Shown: one piece after another, positions 20,779 through 29,060 of the stretch
Layout of the letters: the number at the start of each line of letters is the position of its first letter
Numbering within the stretch: the first letter of the stretch is position 1
Source: Schumannella sp. 10F1B-5-1
GTDB taxonomy: Bacteria > Actinomycetota > Actinomycetes > Actinomycetales > Microbacteriaceae
Direction of reading: 5' to 3'
DNA: 64,000 nucleotides
NCBI RefSeq assembly: GCF_006517535.1
Contig: NZ_VHQH01000002.1
Location: 1-64,000, forward strand
Notes under the pieces: generated by a model
Databases searched by the model: none
Told to the model about the DNA's origin: nothing
The model's input: only the letters and a program-made list of their open reading frames with translations
Translations under genes and position numbers: made by a program

Positions 20779-21327
20779 TCAGGCGGCGAGATCCATCGAC
20801 TGCGAGCGGATCGTGCGCAGCGCGTGGAAGACGCGGCTCTTGACGGTGCCGACCGGCACGCCGAGGCGCTCGGCGGCGGCCGCGGCCGTCTGGTCGGAGA
20901 GGTACACCTCGGTGAGCGTGCGGCGGTGCAGCTGCGAGACGTGCGCGAGCAGCTCGTCGACGAGCACGCGGTCCTCGACCTCGCGCGCGGTGTCGTCGAT
21001 CGACGCGGCGCTCTCGGCGTCGAACTCCGACCAGGCGATCTCGGTGGGGCGGGAGCGGCGCGCGCGGTGCTGATCCATGGCGACGTTGTGGGCGACCCGC
21101 GTGAGCCAGCCGCGCACCGAGCCCTGGTCCTCGGTCAGGCGGTCGAGGTGACGCCAGGCGCGCAGCAGGGTCTCCTGCGCGACGTCTTCCGCCGCCGATC
21201 GGTCGCCGTTCATGAGCTGCGTCGCGTAGCGCACGAGGCCCTGGCGGTGCTCGGCGACGAGGGCGTCGAACGCCCTCGTGTCGCGGTTCGCGGTCGTGGT
21301 CGCGGTGGGTGCTGCGGTGATCGCCAT
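20779..21327 (-). CDS. ECF-family RNA polymerase sigma factor
   Basis: A 182-residue sigma-70 group 4 protein. Region 2 is seen as FDALVAEHRQGLVRYATQLM and AEDVAQETLLRAWRHL; region 4 as LTEVYLSDQTAAAAAERLG and VPVGTVKSRVFHALRTI. ATG at 21327 is preferred over the longer in-frame start at 21399 because GGAAGGA lies seven bases upstream. No anti-sigma gene with a zinc-binding ZAS motif is adjacent; its neighbours are the AAA+ gene (convergent) and the Hsp70-like gene (upstream, same strand). It may direct transcription of the secretion locus or its own stress regulon (inference). Confidence 0.9.
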   Translation of the reverse strand: MAITAAPTATTTANRDTRAFDALVAEHRQGLVRYATQLMNGDRSAAEDVAQETLLRAWRHLDRLTEDQGSVRGWLTRVAHNVAMDQHRARRSRPTEIAWSEFDAESAASIDDTAREVEDRVLVDELLAHVSQLHRRTLTEVYLSDQTAAAAAERLGVPVGTVKSRVFHALRTIRSQSMDLAA

Positions 21328-21430
21328 GATCGAGTCCTTCCGTCGGTCGACGTCTGTCTCGATCGTCTGACCGCGCGAAGGCGCTGTCTCTGGGTTCATC
21401 CCCCCGCTCGGGCGGTCACCCCTGCCCCCC

Positions 21431-21471
21431 GAATGGGGGTATCCCTACCGGCCCTCGAACGGGGGTGATCC
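21431..21471. promoter_or_regulatory. Pair of GAAYGGGGGTRATCC-like direct repeats upstream of the sigma gene
   Basis: Two near-identical 14-15 base blocks (21431-21444 and 21457-21471) stand 26 bases apart, about 100-145 bases upstream of the sigma-factor start and just past the end of the Hsp70-like gene. G-rich direct repeats in helical phase could be an operator or upstream activator site. There is no direct evidence for a binding protein. Confidence 0.35.
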
Positions 21472-21481
21472 GGCCGCCGCG

Positions 21482-23485
21482 TCAGGTGCCGCAGCGCACC
21501 GCTCTCACGTCGGCGCCCGTGAGGTTCTCCCACCGGATGTCGGTGAACGTCAGGTCGAGATCGCCCGTGCTCAGGGCGAGGAAGGGCGTGTCGACCGAGC
21601 CGGGCTTGAGCCCCGACGCGGTGAAGCACTCGGCGGGGATGATGACGTGCTGGGTGGTGCCGGGCGGGAAGCCGTTGACGATGCTCGTCATGTCGACGGC
21701 CGCGCCGCAGGGGTATCCGCAGTGGACCGCGATCTCGAACTGCTCGGCGGCGCCGCTGTTGCGGGTCACGTCGAAGACGAGCGCGCCGTCGTCGGCCGCG
21801 ATGTCGCTGAGGTCGATCGGCGTGCCGTCGGTCTGCGCGTAGGTCTGTGCGGGCCCGCCCTTCGCCCACACGGCCCGGAGTCCCGCATCCGACTGGGTCA
21901 GCGTGAGGTCCGGCCGCGACGCGGAGCCCTCGGCGAGCGAGGTGACGCCCCAGGTGCCGTTCGCGTCGTTCGACTGCACGAACCAGGCGAGCCCCGCGGT
22001 GGAGCTGCCGCTCGTGAAGATCGGCGAGGCGACGGTCGGCTTCGTGCCCGACTTGCCGTCGGCCCCGTCGGGCGCCGGCGATGCCGTCACGGTCGGCTCG
22101 GCGCTGACCGAGGCGCTGGGGCCGCTGGCCGGATTCGTCTGGGAGTTCGCGGCCTCGACGCCGCCGGCGCGACCCAGCACCGCAGCGACGACGATCGCGG
22201 CGACGATGACCGCGGCGAGGGCCGCGCCCAGCACGATCGCGGTGCCGCGGTGCAGCGTGAGGCGCCAGGGGGTGCGAGCGCTGTCGGAGGCGCGCGGCGC
22301 GGCCGCCGTGCCCGTCGATGACGCCGTCGACGCGGCTCGCACCGCACCGGCAGGCGCTCCGGTGGCGGCAGACGGCGCGACGCCCGCACCCGCACCCGCA
22401 CCGACCACGGCGAGCTCCGCCTCCGGCGACGCGATGCCGCGCGCCCGCTCCGCCGCGCCCAGCGCGACGGTGAACTTGGGGTGGTGCGTGGCGGCGACGG
22501 GCCGCCCCAGCGCGGCCACCTCCTCGGCGACGAGCGGGATGCGCGACGACCCGCCCGCGAGGATCACCGTCGACACGGCCTCGGCGTCGATGCCGGCCGA
22601 GTCGATCGTGCGCAGCAGCGCGGCGACGGCGAGCCCGATCGAGGGACGGATGGCGCGCTCGAGATCGGCGCGCGTGAGGGTGATGGACTGATCGGCGTCG
22701 GCGAACGGCAGGAGCACCACCGTGTCCTCGCGCACCGACAGCGCCTCCTTGGCGCTCGTGCAGGCCTCGTCGATCGCGGCGAGCGTCGCCGCGTCGTCGG
22801 GCCGGGCGGCGTCGAGGGCCGAGATGCGGCCGCCGACGCGCTGGTCGAGCAGTCCGCGCACGGCGTCGTCGAAGTCGTCGCCGCCGAGGTGCTCCACGCC
22901 CTCGGGGCTGCCGAGCACCTCGAGCCCGTCGGCGCCGCGGCGCAGCACGGTGGCGTCGAAGGTGCGGCCGCCGAGGTCGAAGACGGCGACGATCGCCCCC
23001 TCGTCGAGCCCGCGGTCGCGGGAGACGTGGGTGGCCGTCGCGACGGGATCGGTGACGATCTCATCGACGGCGACGCCCGAGAGCGCGGCGATGTGGGAGA
23101 ACTGCTCGCGGCGGTAGGGCCCCCAGGCGGCCGGGCAGGTGAGCACCACGCGGTCGGGCGCCTGCCCCTGCAGCTCGGTGAGCCGGGCGACGACATCGCG
23201 CAGCTGCGCGGCCATGAGCGCCTCGGGAGCGAAGCCCACCCCGCCGACGATGATCGGCGTCGGATCGCCGACGCGGCGCTTGAATCCGCGCACGAGCCGG
23301 GTCGGGTCGTCCTGGGCGGCGCGCAGGGCCGCCTGACCGGTGAGGATCGTGCCGTCGGCGGAGCAGAACGCCACCGAGGGCTCGACGAGCAGCGGCGAGA
23401 GCTGAGCGGCCCGGGTGCCGAGTTCGTCGCCGATCGCGACGGCGATCGAGGTCGTCCCGAGGTCAACGCCGATGGAATATCGCAC
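21482..23485 (-). CDS. Membrane-anchored Hsp70-like ATPase with extracytoplasmic domain
   Basis: A 667-residue protein from a GTG start. Residues 1-350 are an actin-fold Hsp70-type ATPase: phosphate-1 loop GVDLGTTS (6-13), phosphate-2 VFDLGGRTFDATVL and the adenosine motif VILAGGSSRIP. The usual Hsp70 substrate-binding domain is missing. A Pro/Ala-rich linker leads instead to one transmembrane helix (about 415-440) and then a roughly 225-residue extracytoplasmic part. Its second half looks like a beta-sandwich of carbohydrate-binding or lectin type, with a Cys pair in HCGYPCG. This architecture suggests a transmembrane sensor or a scaffold rather than a folding chaperone (inference). It is divergent from the response regulator gene, with 128 bases between the starts. 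Confidence 0.85.
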   Translation of the reverse strand: MRYSIGVDLGTTSIAVAIGDELGTRAAQLSPLLVEPSVAFCSADGTILTGQAALRAAQDDPTRLVRGFKRRVGDPTPIIVGGVGFAPEALMAAQLRDVVARLTELQGQAPDRVVLTCPAAWGPYRREQFSHIAALSGVAVDEIVTDPVATATHVSRDRGLDEGAIVAVFDLGGRTFDATVLRRGADGLEVLGSPEGVEHLGGDDFDDAVRGLLDQRVGGRISALDAARPDDAATLAAIDEACTSAKEALSVREDTVVLLPFADADQSITLTRADLERAIRPSIGLAVAALLRTIDSAGIDAEAVSTVILAGGSSRIPLVAEEVAALGRPVAATHHPKFTVALGAAERARGIASPEAELAVVGAGAGAGVAPSAATGAPAGAVRAASTASSTGTAAAPRASDSARTPWRLTLHRGTAIVLGAALAAVIVAAIVVAAVLGRAGGVEAANSQTNPASGPSASVSAEPTVTASPAPDGADGKSGTKPTVASPIFTSGSSTAGLAWFVQSNDANGTWGVTSLAEGSASRPDLTLTQSDAGLRAVWAKGGPAQTYAQTDGTPIDLSDIAADDGALVFDVTRNSGAAEQFEIAVHCGYPCGAAVDMTSIVNGFPPGTTQHVIIPAECFTASGLKPGSVDTPFLALSTGDLDLTFTDIRWENLTGADVRAVRCGT

Positions 23486-23613
23486 GGAGCAGACGATAGA
23501 CGACCGATGTTACGCGGGCGTACTCCCGTGGTAGCCGTGCACCGCCGCCGTAGGATGAGCTCGGCGTCCCGCTGCCGCGGGAGCGCGCGGCGGCCGAGAG
23601 ATGCGGGGCTTCG

Positions 23614-24285
23614 ATGCGGGTGGCGATCGCCGACGACGGCACGCTGTTCCGCGAGGGCCTCGTCATGCTGCTCGGCGCGGCCGGCCACGAGGTCGTCGCC
23701 GCGCACGACGACGGCGACCAGCTGCTGGCGACGCTGGGTGCGGAGCAGGTCGACATCGCCGTGCTCGACATCCGGATGCCGCCGGGCGAAGAGGGCGGCC
23801 TCACGACGGCGACGCGCATCCGGGCGCTGCACCCGCAGGTCGGGCTCCTGCTGCTGTCGCACTACGCCGAGTCGCACTACCTGCGCACGATGCTCGCGAT
23901 CGGCACCGAGGGCATCGGATACCGGCTCAAGGAGCGCATCGCCGGGGTGCAGATGCTCAACGACACCCTGGAGCGCATCCTGGCTCGCGAGATCGTCATC
24001 GAGCCCGTGCTGGCGAGCCGGCTCGTCGAGATCGGCGAGCACCGGGATGACGCGATCGGCGGACTCGGCGAGCGCGAGCTCGACGTGCTGCGACTCATGG
24101 CCGAGGGCCGCGCGAACCGGTCGATCGCCGAGGAGCTGTTCGTGTCGGTGAAGGCCGTCGAGAAGCACGTGGCGTCGCTGTTCGTGAAGCTCGGCATCCC
24201 GGCCGACGCGACCATGCACCACCGCCGGGTGCTCGCGGTGCTCACCTACCTGCAGGCGCAGAAGGTCGACGGCAGCGGCCGATGA
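23614..24285 (+). CDS. NarL/LuxR-family response regulator
   Basis: A 223-residue two-domain regulator. The receiver domain has acidic residues D7 and D8, phosphoacceptor D52 in AVLDIRMP and K106 in YRLKERI. The C-terminal LuxR-type HTH is GERELDVLRLMAEGRANRSIAEELFVSVKAVEKHV (shown as blocks GERELDVLRLMAEG and SVKAVEKHVASLF). Its stop overlaps the start of the degenerate kinase gene (ATGA), and a canonical kinase follows on the other strand, so it is probably phosphorylated by that kinase. Targets are not visible. The adjacent Hsp70-like gene and the secretion block are candidates. Confidence 0.92.
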   Translation: MRVAIADDGTLFREGLVMLLGAAGHEVVAAHDDGDQLLATLGAEQVDIAVLDIRMPPGEEGGLTTATRIRALHPQVGLLLLSHYAESHYLRTMLAIGTEGIGYRLKERIAGVQMLNDTLERILAREIVIEPVLASRLVEIGEHRDDAIGGLGERELDVLRLMAEGRANRSIAEELFVSVKAVEKHVASLFVKLGIPADATMHHRRVLAVLTYLQAQKVDGSGR

Positions 24286-26033
24286 CGACGCCGGCGGCGC
24301 CGCGCGAGGCGGCGGAGGTGCTCGCGTCGACGCCGCGCGAGGCGCTGCTGCCGGCACTGCTCGAGAACCTGGCGCGAGGTGTCGCCGCTCCCGACGGCAC
24401 GGCGCCCCAGGTGCGCCTGCTGCGCACCTTCCCCGACGGCCACCACCAGCAGATCGCGGCCTGGCCGGACGACGGCGGCGCGGTCACGGTGCCTTGGGAT
24501 GCGGTGGAGCGGCATCCGGTGCCCGGCATCGGCGTGCTCGAGATCCGGCCCGGCGCCGACCTCGGCACCGCGCGGCGCCGCCGCCTGCTCGACGAGACCT
24601 GCGTGTGGCTCGCCGCGACGGTGCGCGCGGCGCGGGCCATGCGCACGCTCGACCGCGCGCGACGCGAGGCCCTGCAGCGCGAGACCGAGGCGGAGCGGGC
24701 CGAGGTGCGCGCCGCGCGCGTGCGCGAGGGCGAGCGCATCCGGCTGGTCGAGACGATCACGACGGCGACCGTGCGCGACCTGGCGACGCTGCGGGCCCTG
24801 CTCGCGCGGCCGGCGGACGAGGTCGAGTGGCCGGCGATCCACGCGACGGCCGAGCAGCTCATCGACGACCTGCGCGACGCCGTGCGCGGCGTGTTCCCGG
24901 CGATGCTGCCCGACCGCGGCGCCGAGGAGACCCTGCGCGAGCTCGCCGCGGCGCTGCCGGTGCCGGTCGAGGTGACCGGCCACCTGGGCCGCCGGGCGGG
25001 ATGGGACATCGAGTCGGGCTTCTACCACGCGGTCGCGGGCGCGCTCACGACGGTCGCGCGGGCGGGCGGGCGCGCGAGCCTGCGACTGCGGCGGGCGGAT
25101 GCGCTGGTCGCGATCATCGGCGGCGCCCGGGAGCTCGACGCCGCCGACCTCGGGGATGCGCTCGTGGTCGACGCCGAGCGGATCGCCTCGCTCGGCGGCG
25201 AGCTCGTGGTGCGCCCGACCGGCGACTCCGTCGAGGTGGAGGTGACGATGCCCGACCGCAGCGAGGTGACCTCGCTGCCGGTCGGCAACCGGCAGATCGC
25301 GGCGCGCCCCGTGCACGGCCGGGTCGCGACCCTGGTCGAGGTCGCCGGTCTGCCCGCCGACGAGCTGGAGGCCTGCCGCGACGCGCTCGTCGCGCCGGTG
25401 ACGCTGCTCGTCGTGCAGGGTCCGGTGCCCGCGCCGATGCCCGGCGTGCAGACGCTGCTGTGCGACGCGGCGCCCGATGTCGCGCTCGCGGCCGAGATCC
25501 GCGACCCCGACGGCCGCTGGGGCGATGTCGACGCCGTCGTCTGCGCGCTGACGCCGCGGCCGGGATTCGCCGAGGGGCTGCGCCCCGGGCAGCTGCTGTT
25601 CCGCGACGGCGTCGCTCCCGCGGAGGCCGTCGTGGCGCTCGCGGCGCGGGCGCCGGTGCTGGCCGCCCGCCGGGTGCTCGAGCGGCTCGCGGCGCGGGCG
25701 ATCGACAAGGGCGCCGACGCGCTGCGCTGGCAGGTCGACGAGCTGCGGGCCGGAGCCCACGAGCTGGCCGAGGACGTGCTGCTCGACGAGGTGGCCCGCG
25801 GCGAGGCCCCGACGATCGTCGACGCCGCGGCGGCGCGGCTCGCGGGCGGCGAGGGCGGCGAGGCGCACGTGCGACTCGGGCTGCCCGTCGACGCCGACCC
25901 CGAGCGGATGCGGGACGCCGCGCTCGCGGCGCTCGCCCGGTGGCAGCAGGTCGCGACGGGGCCGGGCGGGGCCGCGCGCCGCCGGGTCGCCGAGGTGCTG
26001 GAGCGCAGCGCCGAGGGGCTGCTCGCGCGCTGA
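24282..26033 (+). CDS. Degenerate (pseudo) histidine-kinase-like protein
   Basis: A 583-residue soluble protein coupled by ATGA overlap to the response regulator. It has the layout of a NarL-system kinase: an N-terminal sensor-like region, a long charged helix (115-160) in the DHp position, and an ATPase-like region. The phosphoacceptor helix reads ERIRLVETIT (151-160), where family members have ER-x-RIARELHD, so the His is missing. No N-box of the NVxKHA type and no DxGxG follow. The C-terminal half (about 350-583) contains a second receiver- or helical-type region that I cannot place. It is likely a regulator or binding partner of the response regulator or of the neighbouring active kinase, not an enzyme (inference). 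Confidence 0.65.
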   Translation: MTTPAAPREAAEVLASTPREALLPALLENLARGVAAPDGTAPQVRLLRTFPDGHHQQIAAWPDDGGAVTVPWDAVERHPVPGIGVLEIRPGADLGTARRRRLLDETCVWLAATVRAARAMRTLDRARREALQRETEAERAEVRAARVREGERIRLVETITTATVRDLATLRALLARPADEVEWPAIHATAEQLIDDLRDAVRGVFPAMLPDRGAEETLRELAAALPVPVEVTGHLGRRAGWDIESGFYHAVAGALTTVARAGGRASLRLRRADALVAIIGGARELDAADLGDALVVDAERIASLGGELVVRPTGDSVEVEVTMPDRSEVTSLPVGNRQIAARPVHGRVATLVEVAGLPADELEACRDALVAPVTLLVVQGPVPAPMPGVQTLLCDAAPDVALAAEIRDPDGRWGDVDAVVCALTPRPGFAEGLRPGQLLFRDGVAPAEAVVALAARAPVLAARRVLERLAARAIDKGADALRWQVDELRAGAHELAEDVLLDEVARGEAPTIVDAAAARLAGGEGGEAHVRLGLPVDADPERMRDAALAALARWQQVATGPGGAARRRVAEVLERSAEGLLAR

Positions 26034-26054
26034 GCGCGCGGCGCGATCAGCCGA

Positions 26055-27002
26055 TCAGTACGGCACGGCGGCGACGACGCGGGTGCCCTCCCCCGGCGCC
26101 GACCGCACCTCGAGGGTGCCGTCGATCGCCTCGATGCGGTGGGCGAGGTAGGCGAGCCCGCCGACGCCGTCGCCGACGACGAACCCGGGACCGTCATCCC
26201 GCACCTCGACGAGCGCCCGGCCCGAGTCGAGCCGGGCCTCGACGACGACGCGGGCGCCGGGCGCGTGCTTGTGCACGTTGCTCATGGCCTCGAGCGCGAG
26301 GTAGTACAGCGCCGACTCCACGGCGGGCATGAGCCTCGGGATGTCCGCCCGCACCTCCACGTCGGCTCCCGCGAGCGCGCTCAGCGCGCCCTGCAGCCCC
26401 GACGTCGCGAGCAGCTTCGGCAGCACGCCGCGCGCCGTCGCGATGAGCAGCTCCTCGGCGGCGTCGAGCTGCTCGCCGAGCGCCGCGAGCCGCGCCTCCG
26501 CGTCGGGTTCGTGCTGCAGGTGGTCGCCGAGGGCGATCGCCATGCGCAGGGCCACGAGATGGTGCTGCGCGCCGTCGTGCAGGTCGCGCTCGAGGCGCCG
26601 ACGTTCGTGCTCCATGTCGGCGGACGCGCGCCACCGGGCGTCGTTTATGCGGCGGGTCGCCACCTGCTGCCGGCGCCGCGCATCCCAGGTGGAGTCCTCG
26701 GCGGCGTAGGGCGTGAGCAGCAGGAGCAGCGGCTGCCACGCCTCGGGCGAGGGCATCGCGTGCGCGGGCACGACGGTCGCGACGATGTCGGGATCGGTGC
26801 CGAGCACGAGCGTCGCCGCCACATCGTGCTGCTGCGGGTCGTGCACGCCCCAGGCGAGCGATTTGGTGCCCAGACTCAGCTCGCAGCGCGCCGCGCCGAT
26901 CGCCTCGGCCGCGATCGCCAGCAGCGTCGACGGGGGCGGCGGGGTGTCGGAGACGGCGAGGGCTGCCGTGAGGGCGGCGCCGATCCGGTCCGCTTCGGGC
27001 AT
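26055..27002 (-). CDS. Soluble NarL-type sensor histidine kinase
   Basis: A 315-residue protein with no membrane segment. Residues 1-125 form an uncharacterised, probably sensory, domain. The dimerisation helix carries ERRRLERDLHDGAQHHLV with H142; the ATPase domain has the N-box EAMSNVHKHA (N242) and the G1 box DDGPGF (270-274). These are the complete motifs of the HPK7 / HisKA_3 class that pairs with LuxR-type regulators. It converges on the degenerate kinase gene with 21 bases between the stops. It is therefore the probable phosphodonor for the regulator encoded at 23614, giving an arrangement of one regulator, one active kinase and one pseudokinase. Confidence 0.9.
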   Translation of the reverse strand: MPEADRIGAALTAALAVSDTPPPPSTLLAIAAEAIGAARCELSLGTKSLAWGVHDPQQHDVAATLVLGTDPDIVATVVPAHAMPSPEAWQPLLLLLTPYAAEDSTWDARRRQQVATRRINDARWRASADMEHERRRLERDLHDGAQHHLVALRMAIALGDHLQHEPDAEARLAALGEQLDAAEELLIATARGVLPKLLATSGLQGALSALAGADVEVRADIPRLMPAVESALYYLALEAMSNVHKHAPGARVVVEARLDSGRALVEVRDDGPGFVVGDGVGGLAYLAHRIEAIDGTLEVRSAPGEGTRVVAAVPY

Positions 27003-27059
27003 GCGCCGACGCTAGCAGTGGCGCCGCGGGCGACGCCGTGCGCGCCGACGACGCCGCCC

Positions 27060-27297
27060 GCGTTCCCCGATTCGGATGAGCGCGCTCACCGAGCCGCCAT
27101 CGGGCTCGGCCCGTCTCCCCATCCGCAACGCGTGACCGCAGCCCCGAACAGCGATGCCGCGACCCGGCGCGCCGGTGGGCGATCCGCGGCCGGGTGGCAC
27201 GTGGCGCCGCGTTCCGCGATTCGGATGAGGGCGCTCACCGAGCCCCGATCGGGCTCGACCCGTCTCCCCATCCGCAACGCGTGACCGCAGCCCCGAG
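27060..27297. repeat. Two imperfect direct repeats of about 89 bp, 149 bp apart
   Basis: Copies at about 27060-27148 and 27209-27297 share most bases, including ATTCGGATGAG, CCCGTCTCCCCATCCGCAAC and GTGACCGCAGCCCCGA. Each holds a short palindrome of the form GAGCC-CATCG-GGCTC. They fill the gap between the kinase gene start and the end of the CrcB gene, where no credible gene is visible. They could be extragenic palindromic elements or duplicated regulatory sites for the kinase gene. Confidence 0.75.
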
Positions 27298-27311
27298 CGG
27301 AAGCCTCCGCG

Positions 27312-27704
27312 TCAGCCCAGGCGACCGACCAGGATGCCGAGCACGCCCGCCGCGACGGCGACCACGAGCATCCCGAGCCCGTTGAGCGTCGCCGCGACCC
27401 AGCGCCGCGCCTGCAGCAGGCGCACCGTCTCGAAGCTCGCCGTGCTGAACGTCGTGTAGCCGCCCATCAAGCCGGTGCCGAGCGCGCTCACGAGCAGCGC
27501 CGGTGCGGCGTTCGCCGCGGCGAGGCCCGCGAGCAGTCCGAGGACGAACGAGCCCGTGACATTGATCACGAGCGTTCCGACGGGGAACGTCGACAGACCC
27601 GGGCTGCGCGCGCTGCGGCCGCGGATGAGGCCGTCGAGCGCGAGGCGGGCGGCGGCGCCGAGTCCGCCGCAGAGGGCGACGACGAGCAAGGTCACGACGG
27701 TCAT
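27312..27704 (-). CDS. crcB: CrcB/Fluc fluoride channel subunit
   Basis: A 130-residue protein with four predicted transmembrane helices. It has the family motifs GGLGAAARL near the start, PVGTLVINVTGSFVLGLL in helix 2 and GTGLMGGYTTFSTASFE around the helix 3 break; the Asn and the Phe/Thr-Ser residues line the fluoride path in characterised Fluc channels. Its start overlaps the stop of the neighbouring second CrcB gene. Fluc proteins work as dual-topology dimers; adjacent gene pairs often form heterodimers. The role is to let fluoride leave the cytosol. Confidence 0.93.
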   Translation of the reverse strand: MTVVTLLVVALCGGLGAAARLALDGLIRGRSARSPGLSTFPVGTLVINVTGSFVLGLLAGLAAANAAPALLVSALGTGLMGGYTTFSTASFETVRLLQARRWVAATLNGLGMLVVAVAAGVLGILVGRLG

Positions 27705-28270
27705 GCGCCGGCCCCCCGCACAAGACGTCGAGCGAGCACGATGCCCACCGCCGACGCGGCCGCGCCGAGCACGAGCGTCGCGAGCGGATAGAGCAGCCCG
27801 AGCAGCGCATCCCCTACCAGCAGCAGCTTGGCGCTGTCGGCCGCGAGCGCGGAATAGGTCGTGTAGCCGCCGAGCACGCCCGTGCCGACCAGCAGTCGCA
27901 CGCGGCGCCGGGCGCCCTCGTCGGGTCCGCGGCGCGCGAGCCCCTCGAGCAGCGCGCCGAGGAGGAGCGCCCCAGTGACGTTGATCAGCAGGATGCTCAC
28001 CGGCAGTCCATCCGGACGCGGCAGCGCCAGATCGATCAGCTCGCGCACGAGCGTGCCGACCGTGCCGCCGGCCGCGACCAGCAGCAGCGACGCCGGGCGC
28101 AGGTGCACCGGCAGCGGGCGTCCGGTCGTCAGGTCGACGGCGTCCGTGTCGGGGTCGAGCGGCAGCTCGGGGGCGCTGTCGCGAGCGGCTGCCGAGTGCG
28201 CGAGCCGCGCATCCCGAGGCAGGTGGATGCGCCGCTCAGGTGCGCTGTCGTCGGGTCGGTTCTCGCTCAC
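27701..28270 (-). CDS. crcB: CrcB/Fluc fluoride channel subunit with cytosolic N-terminal extension
   Basis: A 189-residue protein from GTG 28270, chosen for GGGAG just upstream; an in-frame ATG at 28324 is the alternative. An acidic/basic hydrophilic extension of about 60 residues precedes the four-helix Fluc core, with AGGTVGTLVREL, VSILLINVTGALLLG and GTGVLGGYTTYSALAADS. It is the first gene of a two-gene unit with the other crcB (4-base overlap), which supports an obligate heterodimer. The fluoride riboswitch usually found before such genes was looked for upstream and its conserved GGCGATGG start was not seen. Confidence 0.9.
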   Translation of the reverse strand: MSENRPDDSAPERRIHLPRDARLAHSAAARDSAPELPLDPDTDAVDLTTGRPLPVHLRPASLLLVAAGGTVGTLVRELIDLALPRPDGLPVSILLINVTGALLLGALLEGLARRGPDEGARRRVRLLVGTGVLGGYTTYSALAADSAKLLLVGDALLGLLYPLATLVLGAAASAVGIVLARRLVRGAGA

Positions 28271-28455
28271 GGGTCTCCCATCTGCAGGCACGCTGATGTG
28301 CCGAGACAGGGACTGTTGTCGCATCGTGCGCGAGCACTCACGCGAGGTTCGGTTCCGGTGAGCCCCACCGCCGCAGCGCCGCACGGGATGCGCGGGCGCC
28401 GTCGGCAGTCTGCCACAGCGCGCGGTCGGGATGCGCGGGCGCGTGCCGCCGCCCG

Positions 28456-28983
28456 CTACCGCCGCGTCGACCAGAGCGCCCAGGCGATGAGCAGCGGCTG
28501 ACCGAGCAGCCGCGCCGCGCGCTTGCCGTCGGTGTCGAGCCCGAAGGCCGAGCGCCGGTTCACCCACTGCGCGAGGTTGCCGGGGAACACCGCCGCGAAG
28601 AACAGCGCCGCGATCACGCCGAGGCGGCGGCGGTCGCGCCGCCCGCGTCCGAGCACGGCGAGCGCCGCCCCGAGTCCGATCTCGGCGACGCCCGACATGA
28701 GCACGACCTGGTCGCGGCTGAACCCGGTCGCCTCGGTGACGGTGTCAGGTACCTGGGCCTGGAAGTCCTTGCGCAGGAATGTGAGGTGCCCCACGCCCGC
28801 GAGCACGAGCGCCCCGCCGAGCGCGAGTCGGGCGAGGTGCCGCACGCGGCTCGGGCGCTCATCCTGCTCCGACGCGACGCCGTCGAGGCCGGCCGCCTCG
28901 ACCTCGGCCGCCTCGACCTCGGCGATGTCGTCGCCGTCGGTGTGGTCGCGGTGGGTCCGGTTCGGGATGCGCGGCTCGCTCAT
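28456..28983 (-). CDS. DoxX-like integral membrane protein
   Basis: A 175-residue protein. Residues 1-45 are acidic, with a duplicated block EVEAAEVEAA, and are probably cytosolic. The rest holds four membrane helices in DoxX-family style (RLALGGALVLAGVGHLTFL, VVLMSGVAEIGLGAALAVL, LGVIAALFFAAVFPGNLAQW, LLGQPLLIAWALW). Related small DoxX proteins are linked to redox or thiosulfate metabolism, but the specific role is unknown here. The start lies 78 bases from the divergent phosphotransferase gene. Confidence 0.8.
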   Translation of the reverse strand: MSEPRIPNRTHRDHTDGDDIAEVEAAEVEAAGLDGVASEQDERPSRVRHLARLALGGALVLAGVGHLTFLRKDFQAQVPDTVTEATGFSRDQVVLMSGVAEIGLGAALAVLGRGRRDRRRLGVIAALFFAAVFPGNLAQWVNRRSAFGLDTDGKRAARLLGQPLLIAWALWSTRR

Positions 28984-29060
28984 CCCCTCACCCTCACCCG
29001 TCGCCGTGCTCGCCGCTCCGTTTCCCAGCCCACCGCCAGCGCCCTCGCTACGCTCGCCCC

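Noticed and set aside
23139-23336. Small + strand frames inside the Hsp70-like gene
   Set aside because: No ribosome site and Arg/Ser-rich composition; shadow of the - strand gene.
27086-27277. Short - strand frame across the duplicated element
   Set aside because: Its sequence is just the two DNA repeats read through; Arg/Pro/Ala composition, no ribosome site.
28271-28455. Fluoride riboswitch before the crcB pair
   Set aside because: The conserved GGCGATGG start and the pseudoknot-forming sequences could not be found on the - strand upstream of GTG 28270.
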